Below are positions 6,039-14,198 of a DNA stretch of 64,000 bases, one piece after another. The stretch lies in IMG/VR virus record IMGVR_UViG_3300025168_009799, positions 1 through 64,000 of that record. The stretch is one strand, 5' to 3'. The notes below the pieces were generated by a model. The model saw only the letters and a program-made list of their open reading frames with translations, searched no databases and had not been told where the DNA came from. How positions within the stretch are numbered: the stretch's first letter is position 1; each line of letters starts with the position of its first letter. Origin of the DNA: a virus. The position numbers were made by a program, and so were the translations under genes.

Positions 6039-6317
6039 ATGAAAGTGACTAAACCTAACTTTAAACCCTTAAGGGATTGGATCTTATTACCAGATCCAAG
6101 AAAAACAAAAACAGAAAGCGGGATAATATTATCTGAAGAAGCTGCTGATAAAATGACAACTAATATACTAGAGATTCTGGATGTAGGTCCGGATGTTAAA
6201 TCTGTTAAAGCTGGAGATACTGTAATGGTAGATCCTAGCGTAGCAGGTAAAATTATAGTAGTAGATGATGTATCATTTGTATTAGTAAGTGAATTCCATG
6301 TATTAGGAGTACTGTAA
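6039..6317 (+). CDS. groES: GroES-type co-chaperonin (Cpn10)
   Basis: A 92-residue protein with Cpn10 features in order: KPLRDWILLPDP at about 8-19 (the first barrel strand and PxxDxxL/I-like start), a mobile-loop segment with SGIILSEEA at about 27-35, VLDVG-like ILDVGPDVKSVKAGDTVMVDP at about 46-67, and a terminal SEFHVLGVL. Length fits bacterial GroES (about 95). It would cap host GroEL to fold phage proteins, as T4 gp31 and other phage co-chaperonins do for capsid protein. It is the first gene of the rightward operon, right after a promoter. The hydrophobic mobile-loop IIL is retained, so GroEL binding is plausible. Confidence 0.88.
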   Translation: MKVTKPNFKPLRDWILLPDPRKTKTESGIILSEEAADKMTTNILEILDVGPDVKSVKAGDTVMVDPSVAGKIIVVDDVSFVLVSEFHVLGVL

Positions 6318-6661
6318 TGAAAGCTGAAGATCGTAGAAGAATAACTATTAAGGCTGATACTACCTTAAAGTATATCCAAGTATGGAACGGGATATTCAAT
6401 TTAACTAATAAAGAATTAGAGGTATTAGCATTATTTATAGATATCCATAAGACAGTGGATATTAAGAGTATATGCCATAATAAAATAAAACAAGTAGTTG
6501 CAGCTAAATTAGATATTAGAGATGCTAACACATTGAATAACTATATTAAGAAATTAAAAGATAAAGGCGCTTTAAGAAAAAATAAGAATCTTTATGTCTT
6601 AACACCTATTCTTAATCCAAATATTAAAAGAGTTGAGGTCAATATCAATAGCAACAAATAA
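6317..6661 (+). CDS. Winged-helix-like DNA-binding protein (putative)
   Basis: A 114-residue protein beginning in a TAATG overlap with groES, so it is translationally coupled. The middle reads as a helical HTH (FNLTNKELEVLALFIDIH, then LDIRDANTLNNYIKKLKDKG), with a recognition-type helix before a basic turn and strands (ALRKNKNLYVLTP) that would be the wing. Similar small winged-helix proteins occur near the start of the late block in crAss-like phages. It may regulate transcription or take part in packaging or replication initiation. DNA binding is inferred from the fold-like pattern; the specific role is unknown. Confidence 0.6.
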   Translation: MKAEDRRRITIKADTTLKYIQVWNGIFNLTNKELEVLALFIDIHKTVDIKSICHNKIKQVVAAKLDIRDANTLNNYIKKLKDKGALRKNKNLYVLTPILNPNIKRVEVNINSNK

Positions 6662-6806
6662 TATATTCATTGAGGAATGGTTATTACTAGAAGGAGAATA
6701 CGTAGTGATAGTTATAATAGGATATGATTATGAAGGAAACTGTATTAAATTAAAAATAGAACATGAGCCAATCAAAGAAAAAACCGTTAACCACTTTATT
6801 GAGTAA
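6633..6806 (+). CDS. Small acidic protein, overlapping gene (TTG start proposed)
   Basis: A 57-residue frame that fills the otherwise empty 6662-6762 gap. It reads IFIEEWLLLEGEYVVIVI, then a GYDYEGNCIKLKIEHEP region, and stops at 6804-6806. The amino-acid pattern (acidic, alternating strands, Trp and Tyr) looks coding. No ATG is available in frame; TTG 6633-6635 is the best start, after AAAAGAG. It overlaps the upstream gene by 29 nt and the downstream gene by 44 nt, which is large for this genome. Function unknown. Confidence 0.45.
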   Translation: MRSISIATNNIFIEEWLLLEGEYVVIVIIGYDYEGNCIKLKIEHEPIKEKTVNHFIE

Positions 6807-7029
6807 TTTTATTAAAGAAGGAACTAAGTATGTTCAGCATGGTATGCCGCAAGTATCACCTGAAGAGTATACAAAAAGATTAAAAATTTGTTATGAATGT
6901 GAACATTTACGAGAAGTGAGTACTTCTTGTGGATTATGTGGCTGTGGTATGGAGATGAAAGCTAAATGGGGAACATCTACGTGTCCAGATAATCCACCTA
7001 AATGGGAGGCTACGCATGGTAAAGGATAG
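6763..7029 (+). CDS. Zinc-ribbon-like small protein
   Basis: An 88-residue protein with a Cys pattern typical of a structural zinc site: CYECEH at about 45-50, then CGLCGCGM at about 58-65 and a final C near 75 (TSTCPDNPPKW). The N-terminal half is a basic amphipathic helix (LTTLLSNFIKEGTKYVQHGM) followed by SPEEYTKRLKIC. This arrangement (SPEEYxxRLxIC then CxxC) is common in Bacteroidota phage genomes just upstream of the terminase block. It probably binds zinc and may bind DNA or a partner protein; the exact role is not known. Confidence 0.65.
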   Translation: MSQSKKKPLTTLLSNFIKEGTKYVQHGMPQVSPEEYTKRLKICYECEHLREVSTSCGLCGCGMEMKAKWGTSTCPDNPPKWEATHGKG

Positions 7030-7246
7030 AGAAGAGATTATTTATTATCTATCTAATAAATATGAGGTACCAATATATTTAGTTAGAGAGATTGTTAATT
7101 ATCAATTTAAATTTGTGTCAAAGCAAATAAAAGAGGGAGATTATGATGCGATACGTTTACCATATTTTGGTAACTTTTCTGTAAATAAAAATAGAGTTAA
7201 ATATATAACAAAATTAAAAAATGAAAAAATTATTAAAGACCTTTAA
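7016..7246 (+). CDS. IHF/HU-family DNA-bending protein (crAss-like type)
   Basis: A 76-residue protein with the HU/IHF layout: two N-terminal helices (EEIIYYLSNKYEVPIYLVRE, then IVNYQFKFVSKQIKEGD) and the conserved turn-strand IRLPYFGNFSV at about 46-56 in place of the HU motif with GFGxF. The C-terminal part is short and basic (KNRVKYITKLKNEK), so the DNA arm is reduced. Short IHF-like proteins are a hallmark of crAss-like phages and lie near the terminase, where they may bend DNA for packaging or transcription. It overlaps the previous gene by 14 nt. Confidence 0.8.
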   Translation: MVKDREEIIYYLSNKYEVPIYLVREIVNYQFKFVSKQIKEGDYDAIRLPYFGNFSVNKNRVKYITKLKNEKIIKDL

Positions 7247-7361
7247 ATTTTTACATTATATAGGGTTTCACAATAAAGATTGTAGAAGAAGGGATTTTAC
7301 AACAAAAAATAAGTATATTTGTCTTCGAACAGGTAACTTACATAAAAAATTTACATTATGA
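7221..7361 (+). CDS. Tiny basic protein between the IHF-like gene and the next gene
   Basis: A 46-residue frame from ATG 7221 to TGA 7359-7361. It begins inside the end of the IHF-like gene (26-nt overlap) and ends in an ATGA overlap with the next gene, so it exactly bridges what would otherwise be a 111-nt gap. The peptide is very basic (MKKLLKTFKFLHYIGFHNKD, then CRRRDF and KKFTL) and has two Cys. The perfect coupling at both ends is the main support. It may bind nucleic acid; function unknown. Confidence 0.6.
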   Translation: MKKLLKTFKFLHYIGFHNKDCRRRDFTTKNKYICLRTGNLHKKFTL

Positions 7362-7564
7362 GTTTAAGATTAGTATTAAAAAAACAAGGAACTGTAAGAG
7401 GACGTAGATGGATTATTAAAAGAGATAATAATGATAATATTATAGAGGTTAAGTGTATCTTTAAACCTGAAGAATATGTAAAACAAAAACGAGCTAAACC
7501 TATGCTTGGTGATAGACAATTCATCATAGAGTTAGATAAAGAATATGAAAAAGAAAATAAATGA
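7358..7564 (+). CDS. Hypothetical basic protein
   Basis: A 68-residue basic protein (MSLRLVLKKQGTVRGRRWI) with strand-like segments and a long Lys/Glu-rich C-terminal helix (FIIELDKEYEKENK). ATGA overlaps at both ends (7358-7361 and 7561-7564) show tight coupling within the operon. No family recognised. The repeated RGRR and KRDNNDN stretches suggest nucleic-acid contact, which is inference only. Confidence 0.6.
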   Translation: MSLRLVLKKQGTVRGRRWIIKRDNNDNIIEVKCIFKPEEYVKQKRAKPMLGDRQFIIELDKEYEKENK

Positions 7565-8085
7565 CTGAGTTATTAAGTATAGCAGATTATAAAGCGGTAC
7601 CTTCTCCATACGCTCTTTCTATAGAAGAGTTTAGTGTTATTGCAAGTAGAAAAGTAGGTATGAAAGAATTAGCGTATGTTTATTATATGTGTAATCATAA
7701 TTCTCCCTTTTATGTTTATGATCACGCAGAAAGACATACACAAGTTAAAGATGCTTTGTTTAAAGATGTAAAGTGGAGTCCAGACCCAAAACTTAAAGGA
7801 TGTATGGATCTGTATAATAGGTTAACGGAAACCTCAGCAGTTAAGTTACTAAAAGCTGCAAAAACATCAATAGCAAAATTAGAAAAATATTTAAGGGTTA
7901 TTGATTTAACCTCATTAGATGATAATGGTAAACCTATCTACACAGCAAAAGATCTTATTTATAATTTAGAAAAGATGGGAAAAGTTGTAGAAGGATTATC
8001 TAAACTAGAAGAACTAGTTAGAAGAGAAGAAAAAGTAGGCAATAAAAACCGAGGAGGAGTAGAAGTAAATAAATATAGTATGTAA
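7561..8085 (+). CDS. Conserved pre-terminase protein, possible small terminase
   Basis: A 174-residue, largely helical protein. The first part holds several aromatic-rich helices (IASRKVGMKELAYVYYMCNH, DLYNRLTETSAVKLLKAAKT); the last third is a coiled-coil-like segment (LEKMGKVVEGLSKLEELVRR) with a basic end. It lies two genes before the large terminase, where a small terminase (TerS) would be expected, and its size and helical character fit TerS proteins. No clear HTH is visible, so the assignment is positional. It could also be a packaging or head accessory factor. Confidence 0.5.
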   Translation: MTELLSIADYKAVPSPYALSIEEFSVIASRKVGMKELAYVYYMCNHNSPFYVYDHAERHTQVKDALFKDVKWSPDPKLKGCMDLYNRLTETSAVKLLKAAKTSIAKLEKYLRVIDLTSLDDNGKPIYTAKDLIYNLEKMGKVVEGLSKLEELVRREEKVGNKNRGGVEVNKYSM

Positions 8086-8086
8086 T

Positions 8087-8347
8087 ATGGATTTTTTAGA
8101 AGATTTAGAACTTTATAACCAAGCTATGGAGAATGCATATTTAGTTATTACTAATAAACTTGATGTAGATGAGATATTAGTAGATCTAAATAATGATGAT
8201 CTAGAAGAGTTTTCATTACCTTTTAATCCGTTCTTACACGATGATATCTCTAATGAAGAGATTGATGAAGTGATAGAACACTTTACAGGATTAGAAGAGT
8301 ATGAAAAATGTGCAGAATTGGTAAAATGTAAAGTAGAGTATGTTTAG
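8087..8347 (+). CDS. Small acidic protein preceding the large terminase
   Basis: An 86-residue, strongly acidic protein: DVDEILVDLNNDDLEEF, then LPFNPF followed by NEEIDEVIEHFTGLEEYEKC. The closing EYEKCAELVKCK pattern recurs in small proteins found immediately before the terminase in Bacteroidota phages, as far as I recall. It overlaps the start of the terminase gene by 8 nt, indicating coupled translation and possibly a physical partnership. DNA-mimic or chaperone roles are possible guesses from the charge. Confidence 0.6.
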   Translation: MDFLEDLELYNQAMENAYLVITNKLDVDEILVDLNNDDLEEFSLPFNPFLHDDISNEEIDEVIEHFTGLEEYEKCAELVKCKVEYV

Positions 8348-10304
8348 GGACATCAATCGTATTAGGCCATCAGCTGTAAGATTCTTAGAGCATGGTTATT
8401 ACACTGAGGCCATTCCTGGAACAAAAGAGTATTTTGACTTTTGGGACGAAGAACGGAAGAGATGTTTATATGGCTATACTATAGATGAACTTCATGTTAC
8501 GGGATTTCATTATTTTTATTTAAACTATTGTCCTATTGATAGAGCTGTAGACGAAGAGCTTCCAGACGGTTCTGTACAATCTAATCGTGAGCGTACATTT
8601 CCTGCTTTTTATGATGGGGATTGGGAATACTTCCAAGAAGTAGATAAAGCTAGGTCAGAGAATAGACATATGATTGTATTGAAAGCTAGACGTAAAGGGT
8701 ATTCTTATAAAGCAGGCTCTATGATCGCTAGAAATTATTTCTTTGTAAAGAACTCTAAAAACTTTGTATTTGCTGCACAAAAAGAATATTTAATTGGGGA
8801 TGGTTTACTTTCTAAAGCCTGGGATTTTTTATCTTTTATAGATGATAATACAGCATGGGCACAACCTAGATTAAGAGATAGAGAAATGAGTAAGATGTCT
8901 GGATATAAAAAGAAAATAAATGGTATTGAAATAGAGATGGGTATGAAGTCTCAAATAATGGGAGTTTCATTAAAAGATGCACCCGACAAGGTAAGGGGAA
9001 AAGCGGGAGAACTAGTTTTCTTTGAGGAAGCAGGTTCTTTCCCTGGCCTCCTGAAAGCGTGGGAGGTGACTATGCCTACCATGCGTCAGGGTAGCAAAAC
9101 ACTGGGACTGATGGTAGCGTTCGGAACGGGCGGTACGGAAGGAGCAGATTTTGAGGCCATGGAGGAGATATTTTATAATCCTGCAGCTTATGATTGTATG
9201 GCTTATGATAATATATGGGATGAAGGAGCATTAGGTACTCAGTGTGGATATTTTATTCCTATACAAAAAAACTTAGATGGATTTATAGATGAACAAGGTA
9301 ATTCTCAAGAAAAAATTGCTATAGAGTATGAGAAAGAAATGAGGGAAAAGAAAAAGGGTGCAGCCGATGCCAAATCACTAGACCAATACATTGCAGAGCA
9401 CCCTTATTCCCCTCAAGAGGCTACATTACAAGTGACGTCTAATTTATTTGATGTAGCATCTTTACAAGAACAATATAATCTAATAAAAGTTAAAGGATTA
9501 AATATTGTAGGTACTCCTGGACGCATGTATCAAGATACAGAGGGTAAACCAAATTTCAAACCTGATTATAGTAAAAAACCGGTTGATAGATACCCACATA
9601 GAAAAGAAAATGATAATAGTGGATGTGTTATTATTTACCAATCACCTTATAAGAATGTTGAAGAAGTTACACCTCATAATTTATATATAATTTGTCATGA
9701 CCCTTACGGACAAAATCAATCTGCAGATTCTACATCATTAGGCGCAGCTTATGTAATAAAAAGACCTAATAATTTATCACAACCAGATGATATGATTGTA
9801 GCATCTTATGTAGGTAGACCTGAAACTTCTGACGAGTTTAATCGTAATCTGTATTTATTAGCTGATTATTATAATGCTAAAATAGGATTTGAGAATGATC
9901 GAGGTGAAGTTATTGCGTATGGAAAAAGGCACAGAAAACTTCATAGATTACAACAAGAATTCGAGATGTTAGACAAAAAAGAATTGCAGTCTAGGAACGT
10001 AAAAAGGCAATATGGCATGCATATGACGGAAGCTAGGAAGCTCCAAGGTGAGATATATATAAGGGATTGGCTTAATTCAGTACGTACTATAGACGAGAAT
10101 GGAAAAAAATTACTAAATTTGCATAAAATCTATGACTCTGCTTTAATACAAGAGTTGATTAAATTCAATCATAAAGGTAACTTTGATAGAGTTATGGCCT
10201 TTATGATTGGTATGTATCATACTCGAGAATTATATAACGCAGAAGTTCAAGATATATACAGCGATCGATCAACGGATGATTGGTTTGATAATAATTATTA
10301 TTAA
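8340..10304 (+). CDS. terL: Terminase large subunit (TerL)
   Basis: A 654-residue packaging motor. The ATPase domain has a Walker A-like KARRKGYS at 115-122 and a Walker B hydrophobic strand ending in acidic residues (ELVFFEE, 224-230) followed by a coupling AGSF. The C-terminal RNase H-like nuclease shows ICHDPYG (D454), FENDRG (D520) and FDRVMAF (D616), the usual three acidic positions. It would pump DNA into the prohead through the portal encoded next (2 nt downstream) and cut the concatemer. Walker A uses Arg-Arg-Lys-Gly-Tyr-Ser in place of GxxGxGKT, as in many crAss-like terminases. Confidence 0.9.
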   Translation: MFRDINRIRPSAVRFLEHGYYTEAIPGTKEYFDFWDEERKRCLYGYTIDELHVTGFHYFYLNYCPIDRAVDEELPDGSVQSNRERTFPAFYDGDWEYFQEVDKARSENRHMIVLKARRKGYSYKAGSMIARNYFFVKNSKNFVFAAQKEYLIGDGLLSKAWDFLSFIDDNTAWAQPRLRDREMSKMSGYKKKINGIEIEMGMKSQIMGVSLKDAPDKVRGKAGELVFFEEAGSFPGLLKAWEVTMPTMRQGSKTLGLMVAFGTGGTEGADFEAMEEIFYNPAAYDCMAYDNIWDEGALGTQCGYFIPIQKNLDGFIDEQGNSQEKIAIEYEKEMREKKKGAADAKSLDQYIAEHPYSPQEATLQVTSNLFDVASLQEQYNLIKVKGLNIVGTPGRMYQDTEGKPNFKPDYSKKPVDRYPHRKENDNSGCVIIYQSPYKNVEEVTPHNLYIICHDPYGQNQSADSTSLGAAYVIKRPNNLSQPDDMIVASYVGRPETSDEFNRNLYLLADYYNAKIGFENDRGEVIAYGKRHRKLHRLQQEFEMLDKKELQSRNVKRQYGMHMTEARKLQGEIYIRDWLNSVRTIDENGKKLLNLHKIYDSALIQELIKFNHKGNFDRVMAFMIGMYHTRELYNAEVQDIYSDRSTDDWFDNNYY

Positions 10305-10306
10305 AT

Positions 10307-12586
10307 ATGGCACAAAACGAAACTACTAGTAGAATACCACAACAAAGATTACCAGCCTCCAAGAAGACAAAGAAATGGAGAGAAGCTTGTGTAGAAGGGT
10401 ATATAGCATTATCAGATATTCATAGTGTAAATGGAGACTCAGATGTAGAAAGATTTTATAGATATTATAACGGCGATATAGATGACTCTGATTATAAACA
10501 TGTATTAAAACCTTACGGAAAAACAAGAAAAAATTTCCCTTCTGAAATACGAAATTTTCCTATTATTAAACCTATTATAGATTTATTATTAGGGGAAAAA
10601 TCTAAGAGACCTTTAAATTATACTGTGACTGTACAAAATGCAGATGCTGTATCTATGAAGGAAGAAGCTAAAATGGAAGCTTTATATACAAACTTACAAC
10701 AACGTTTTATACAAGATGTAGGAGATGAGGCTATGTCAGAAGGTATACCTCCAGAAGAATTAGAACTGCCTGAGAATTTAATGAAAAAATTTGAAGATAG
10801 TTATGTAGATAATAGGGCTATAATGGGAGAGAAGGCAATGAACTATCTATTTCAAAAATGTGAAATGTATGATAATTTTCAAAAAGCTTGGTATCACTTC
10901 TTAGTAGCAGGAGAGTGTTATTCTCATAGAGGAGTAAGAAATGGGGAACCATTTTATGAAGTATTAAATCCTATGGATGTTGATTATGATAAAGACCCAG
11001 ATGTAGAATTTGTAGAAGATGGAGATTGGGCATTAGTTAAAAAAGCAATGCATGTCTCTTCAGTTATAGATCACTTTGGTACTCATTTAACAGATGATCA
11101 AATATTAAATCTAGAAGATCCTACAGGAACAAATGTTGATATTGCATTTTCATCTATATCTGATGGTAAAATAAATAAAAACGCATTGATTGAAGTAGTA
11201 ACTGTTTATTGGAAATCAAGAAAAAGAATTGGATTTATGCAATATGTAGATCCAGCTACAAACTCACTTGAAGAAATGACTGTAGAAGATGGATATCAAG
11301 TTACTCCTGAAATGAAAGAACAAGGAGCTAGAATTAAATGGGAATGGATTAATGAAGTATGGGAAGGTACAAGAATAGATGACAAACATTATGTAAATAT
11401 ACATCCCGTAGTAAATCAAAGAACATCAATTGATCATCCTTCAATATGTAAACTTCCAATTAATGGTAGAGTTTATTCAACAAATCCTTCTAGTAATATG
11501 TCTATTGTAGGTATAGGTGTGCCATATCAACTTACATATAATATTTATAAGTATAGATTAGAACTTGCAATAGCTAGAAGTAAAGATATTATTGCTCAGT
11601 TTGATATTAATATGATCCCTAAAAAATGGGATATGGATAAATTTATGTATTATGTCGAAGGTACAGGTATTGCTTGGGTAGATTATAATAAAGAAGGAAT
11701 ACAATTAAATCCACAACATCAATCTGTTATGGACATGTCTATTAAAACTATTCAACAATATATTACTTTATTAGAAAGTATAGTAATAGAATGGGAAAGA
11801 GTATCAGGAGTAAATAGACAACGTCAAGGACAAGTAGGCGCGTATGAAGGAAAGGCTACTTCACAACAAGCTATTATGCAATCGTCACATATAACTGAAG
11901 ATTTATTTAGACGATTTGCAAGATTTGAACAAAGAGATATGCAAGCTTTATTAGATTATTCAAAAGAGGCTTGGTTAACTGGAAAGAAAACTACATATGT
12001 TATGCCCGATGGTACAACAGAATTTTTAAATGTAGATAGTATGAGTCATATGGAATCTGAATATGGTATTTTTGTATCAGACTCTGGAAGAGATCAAGAT
12101 AAATTAGAGCAAATTAGACAACTTGGATTAAGTATGATCCAAAATGGTATGCCAATGTCAACAGTTGTAGATGTAATGGAATCTGAATCATTTATAGGAA
12201 TTAAATCTAAAATGAAATCAGCTGAAAAAGCTCAACAAGAATTACAAGAAGCTCAACAACAACAAGCAATGCAAGAGAAACAAATGGCTATTCAAAGTGC
12301 TGAACAAATTGCTCAAGCTCAAATTGAGAATGAGAATTTAAATAATGAGAAGGATCGCCAAACTAAAATTGATGTTGCTTTAATTAATGCAGGATCTAGA
12401 GCAGATGGAGATGTAGTGAAGCATGCTACTCAAGAAGGGAAAGATAGAAAAGATCAGGAATTAAGAGAAAGAGAGATAGAATTAAAAGAAAGAGGACAGA
12501 GAGAATCAGAACGAGCAAATATCTCTAAAGAAAATATAACTAAAGAAAAGAATAAGAACGATGCCAAAAAACAAAACGACAAATAA
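10307..12586 (+). CDS. Portal protein
   Basis: A 759-residue protein directly after TerL, in the place and size of the crAss-like portal. The N-terminal part (about 85-330) has the portal-core style of PIIKPIIDLLLGEKSKRP and long helices; a large helical section at about 490-600 (YITLLESIVIEWERVSGVN, QAIMQSSHITEDLFRRFARF) would form stem and wing. The C-terminal 110 residues are a Gln/Glu-rich coiled coil (QQELQEAQQQQAMQEKQMA), the long barrel/crown helix. It would form the dodecameric ring through which DNA passes. The end overlaps the next gene by 26 nt. The N-terminal poly-basic start is unremarkable. Confidence 0.85.
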   Translation: MAQNETTSRIPQQRLPASKKTKKWREACVEGYIALSDIHSVNGDSDVERFYRYYNGDIDDSDYKHVLKPYGKTRKNFPSEIRNFPIIKPIIDLLLGEKSKRPLNYTVTVQNADAVSMKEEAKMEALYTNLQQRFIQDVGDEAMSEGIPPEELELPENLMKKFEDSYVDNRAIMGEKAMNYLFQKCEMYDNFQKAWYHFLVAGECYSHRGVRNGEPFYEVLNPMDVDYDKDPDVEFVEDGDWALVKKAMHVSSVIDHFGTHLTDDQILNLEDPTGTNVDIAFSSISDGKINKNALIEVVTVYWKSRKRIGFMQYVDPATNSLEEMTVEDGYQVTPEMKEQGARIKWEWINEVWEGTRIDDKHYVNIHPVVNQRTSIDHPSICKLPINGRVYSTNPSSNMSIVGIGVPYQLTYNIYKYRLELAIARSKDIIAQFDINMIPKKWDMDKFMYYVEGTGIAWVDYNKEGIQLNPQHQSVMDMSIKTIQQYITLLESIVIEWERVSGVNRQRQGQVGAYEGKATSQQAIMQSSHITEDLFRRFARFEQRDMQALLDYSKEAWLTGKKTTYVMPDGTTEFLNVDSMSHMESEYGIFVSDSGRDQDKLEQIRQLGLSMIQNGMPMSTVVDVMESESFIGIKSKMKSAEKAQQELQEAQQQQAMQEKQMAIQSAEQIAQAQIENENLNNEKDRQTKIDVALINAGSRADGDVVKHATQEGKDRKDQELREREIELKERGQRESERANISKENITKEKNKNDAKKQNDK

Positions 12587-14198
12587 TTTAGACAACCTTT
12601 CTTTTAATCAAGCTTTTAGCCAGAGTAGAAATGCTCTTGGTGCTGGTAAAGTTTTTAAATGGAAAGGTAGAAGATTTACAACTAATTATAAAGAGGAAGA
12701 AAATAGAGCTAAAACTGTACAAGATGAAGTAGTTAAAGCTTCTAATGAAAAATCTGAAATTGAGAGTCCTGACCAGAGACAAAAAGTTAATACTGCATTA
12801 GATTTACAGGAGCAGATTGTTAATACTGACGATAAAACATCTAGTATTACAAGAAGTAATGACATTACTACTCAAGTTAAGGACGCTCAAGATGACCCGC
12901 AGACTTCTTTTTTTAAAGGACAAGAAGGTCTTATTCCAGATGAGGTTGAAAATTTCTTTAAAAAAACTACAGGTATCGGTCAAGACTTAATTAATAAAGC
13001 TGGAGAATTAATTAATTTTGATAATGATTTAATTAGCCAAACGGTTGAAAGTGGTAAAAAAGGATATAATAAAGCAAAAAATATTTTAACAGAAGTTGCT
13101 GATGATTTACACGATGTAGCAGATGATACTATAGAAGCTCAAAAAATTAGAGCAAGAAATATTAAAAATAAAGTAACTGACTTAACAGAAACTGTACAAG
13201 AGTCAGCAGAGAGTGAGTTAAATAAATTTAAGAATAAACTTAATGATGGTTTTTTAAATGAAACTTTATTACCATTTATTCAAAAAAATATTCCTTGGGG
13301 AGATGTAGATGAGAATACTAGAAAAGTTATTGAAGATCCTAATTCTACAACAGAAACCTTAACTGATAACGATAAGACAAATTTATATGATATATTTACA
13401 AATAAAGTGTTGCCTCAAGTTACTAAGATGAGTGATGATGTTCAAAATTATGTAGGTGATATGGTAGAAAACGTTAAAGATAAAATTCCAAATTCCAGCA
13501 GAGAATTTTTAAATGACGATCTATATCCATTTGTTAGAGATAAAATGTTTAGAGGTTTACCACGTCCTATTCGTCAAATGCTAGTTCAAAGAGCTAATGT
13601 TAGTAATGAAGGTATGACAGATGATGAGAAGTTAGGATTATACATGGCATATAAAGAAGCAGTAAAAAGAGGAGATAATATGGTTAAGTATAAAGATTAT
13701 GGTAGTGATAGAGATTTATGGGAACAATTTCAAGGAGGGGAAGAATCTATAATAGATGCTGGTAAACATTATTTTGCTTCGTCTGATGTAGATAAAGGTG
13801 CTTATAATATGATGATGACTATTGGTGGAGAACATTTTAGAGAAGAAGATGGTAATGTTATATTTGATCAAGGCTATTATGACTTTAATAAACCTGGCGG
13901 CCCATATGATCCTGATAAAGAATTAAGTTCTTATGGTAAATTAAGAAATTATATGAGTGAAGTAGGCGTTACAGAAGACGATCCTAACAGAGCTAACATT
14001 AATATCTCATTAAATCAACAAGAAATGGAAGATCAATTAGCGCAGCATAATCAATCTAAAGCACAAGCACATGATAATGCTCCTTTTATATATCAAAATA
14101 TTCCTCAAAATATAATACCTTTGTTAACAAAAGGACGACAATTTATGGGAATGAGAAACGGAGGACCAAGAAGAAAATTTCCAACTAAAAATATATAG
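12561..14198 (+). CDS. Probable virion structural protein with internal duplication
   Basis: A 545-residue protein starting with FNQAF-S-QSRNALGAGKVFKW and GRRFTTNYKEE, a signature I associate with Bacteroidota phage virion proteins, followed by a long charged helical region (about 80-225). Two related segments follow: FLNETLLPFIQKNIPWG at about 229 and FLNDDLYPFVRDKMFRG at about 314, each ending with a T-D-x-D-(K/E)-x-x-LY helix. The C-terminal domain (about 350-480) holds AYKEAVKRGDN and YKDYGSD. It ends NGGPRRKFP, a motif shared with other virion proteins here. It probably acts with the portal or inside the head; exact role unknown. Confidence 0.6.
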   Translation: MPKNKTTNNLDNLSFNQAFSQSRNALGAGKVFKWKGRRFTTNYKEEENRAKTVQDEVVKASNEKSEIESPDQRQKVNTALDLQEQIVNTDDKTSSITRSNDITTQVKDAQDDPQTSFFKGQEGLIPDEVENFFKKTTGIGQDLINKAGELINFDNDLISQTVESGKKGYNKAKNILTEVADDLHDVADDTIEAQKIRARNIKNKVTDLTETVQESAESELNKFKNKLNDGFLNETLLPFIQKNIPWGDVDENTRKVIEDPNSTTETLTDNDKTNLYDIFTNKVLPQVTKMSDDVQNYVGDMVENVKDKIPNSSREFLNDDLYPFVRDKMFRGLPRPIRQMLVQRANVSNEGMTDDEKLGLYMAYKEAVKRGDNMVKYKDYGSDRDLWEQFQGGEESIIDAGKHYFASSDVDKGAYNMMMTIGGEHFREEDGNVIFDQGYYDFNKPGGPYDPDKELSSYGKLRNYMSEVGVTEDDPNRANINISLNQQEMEDQLAQHNQSKAQAHDNAPFIYQNIPQNIIPLLTKGRQFMGMRNGGPRRKFPTKNI

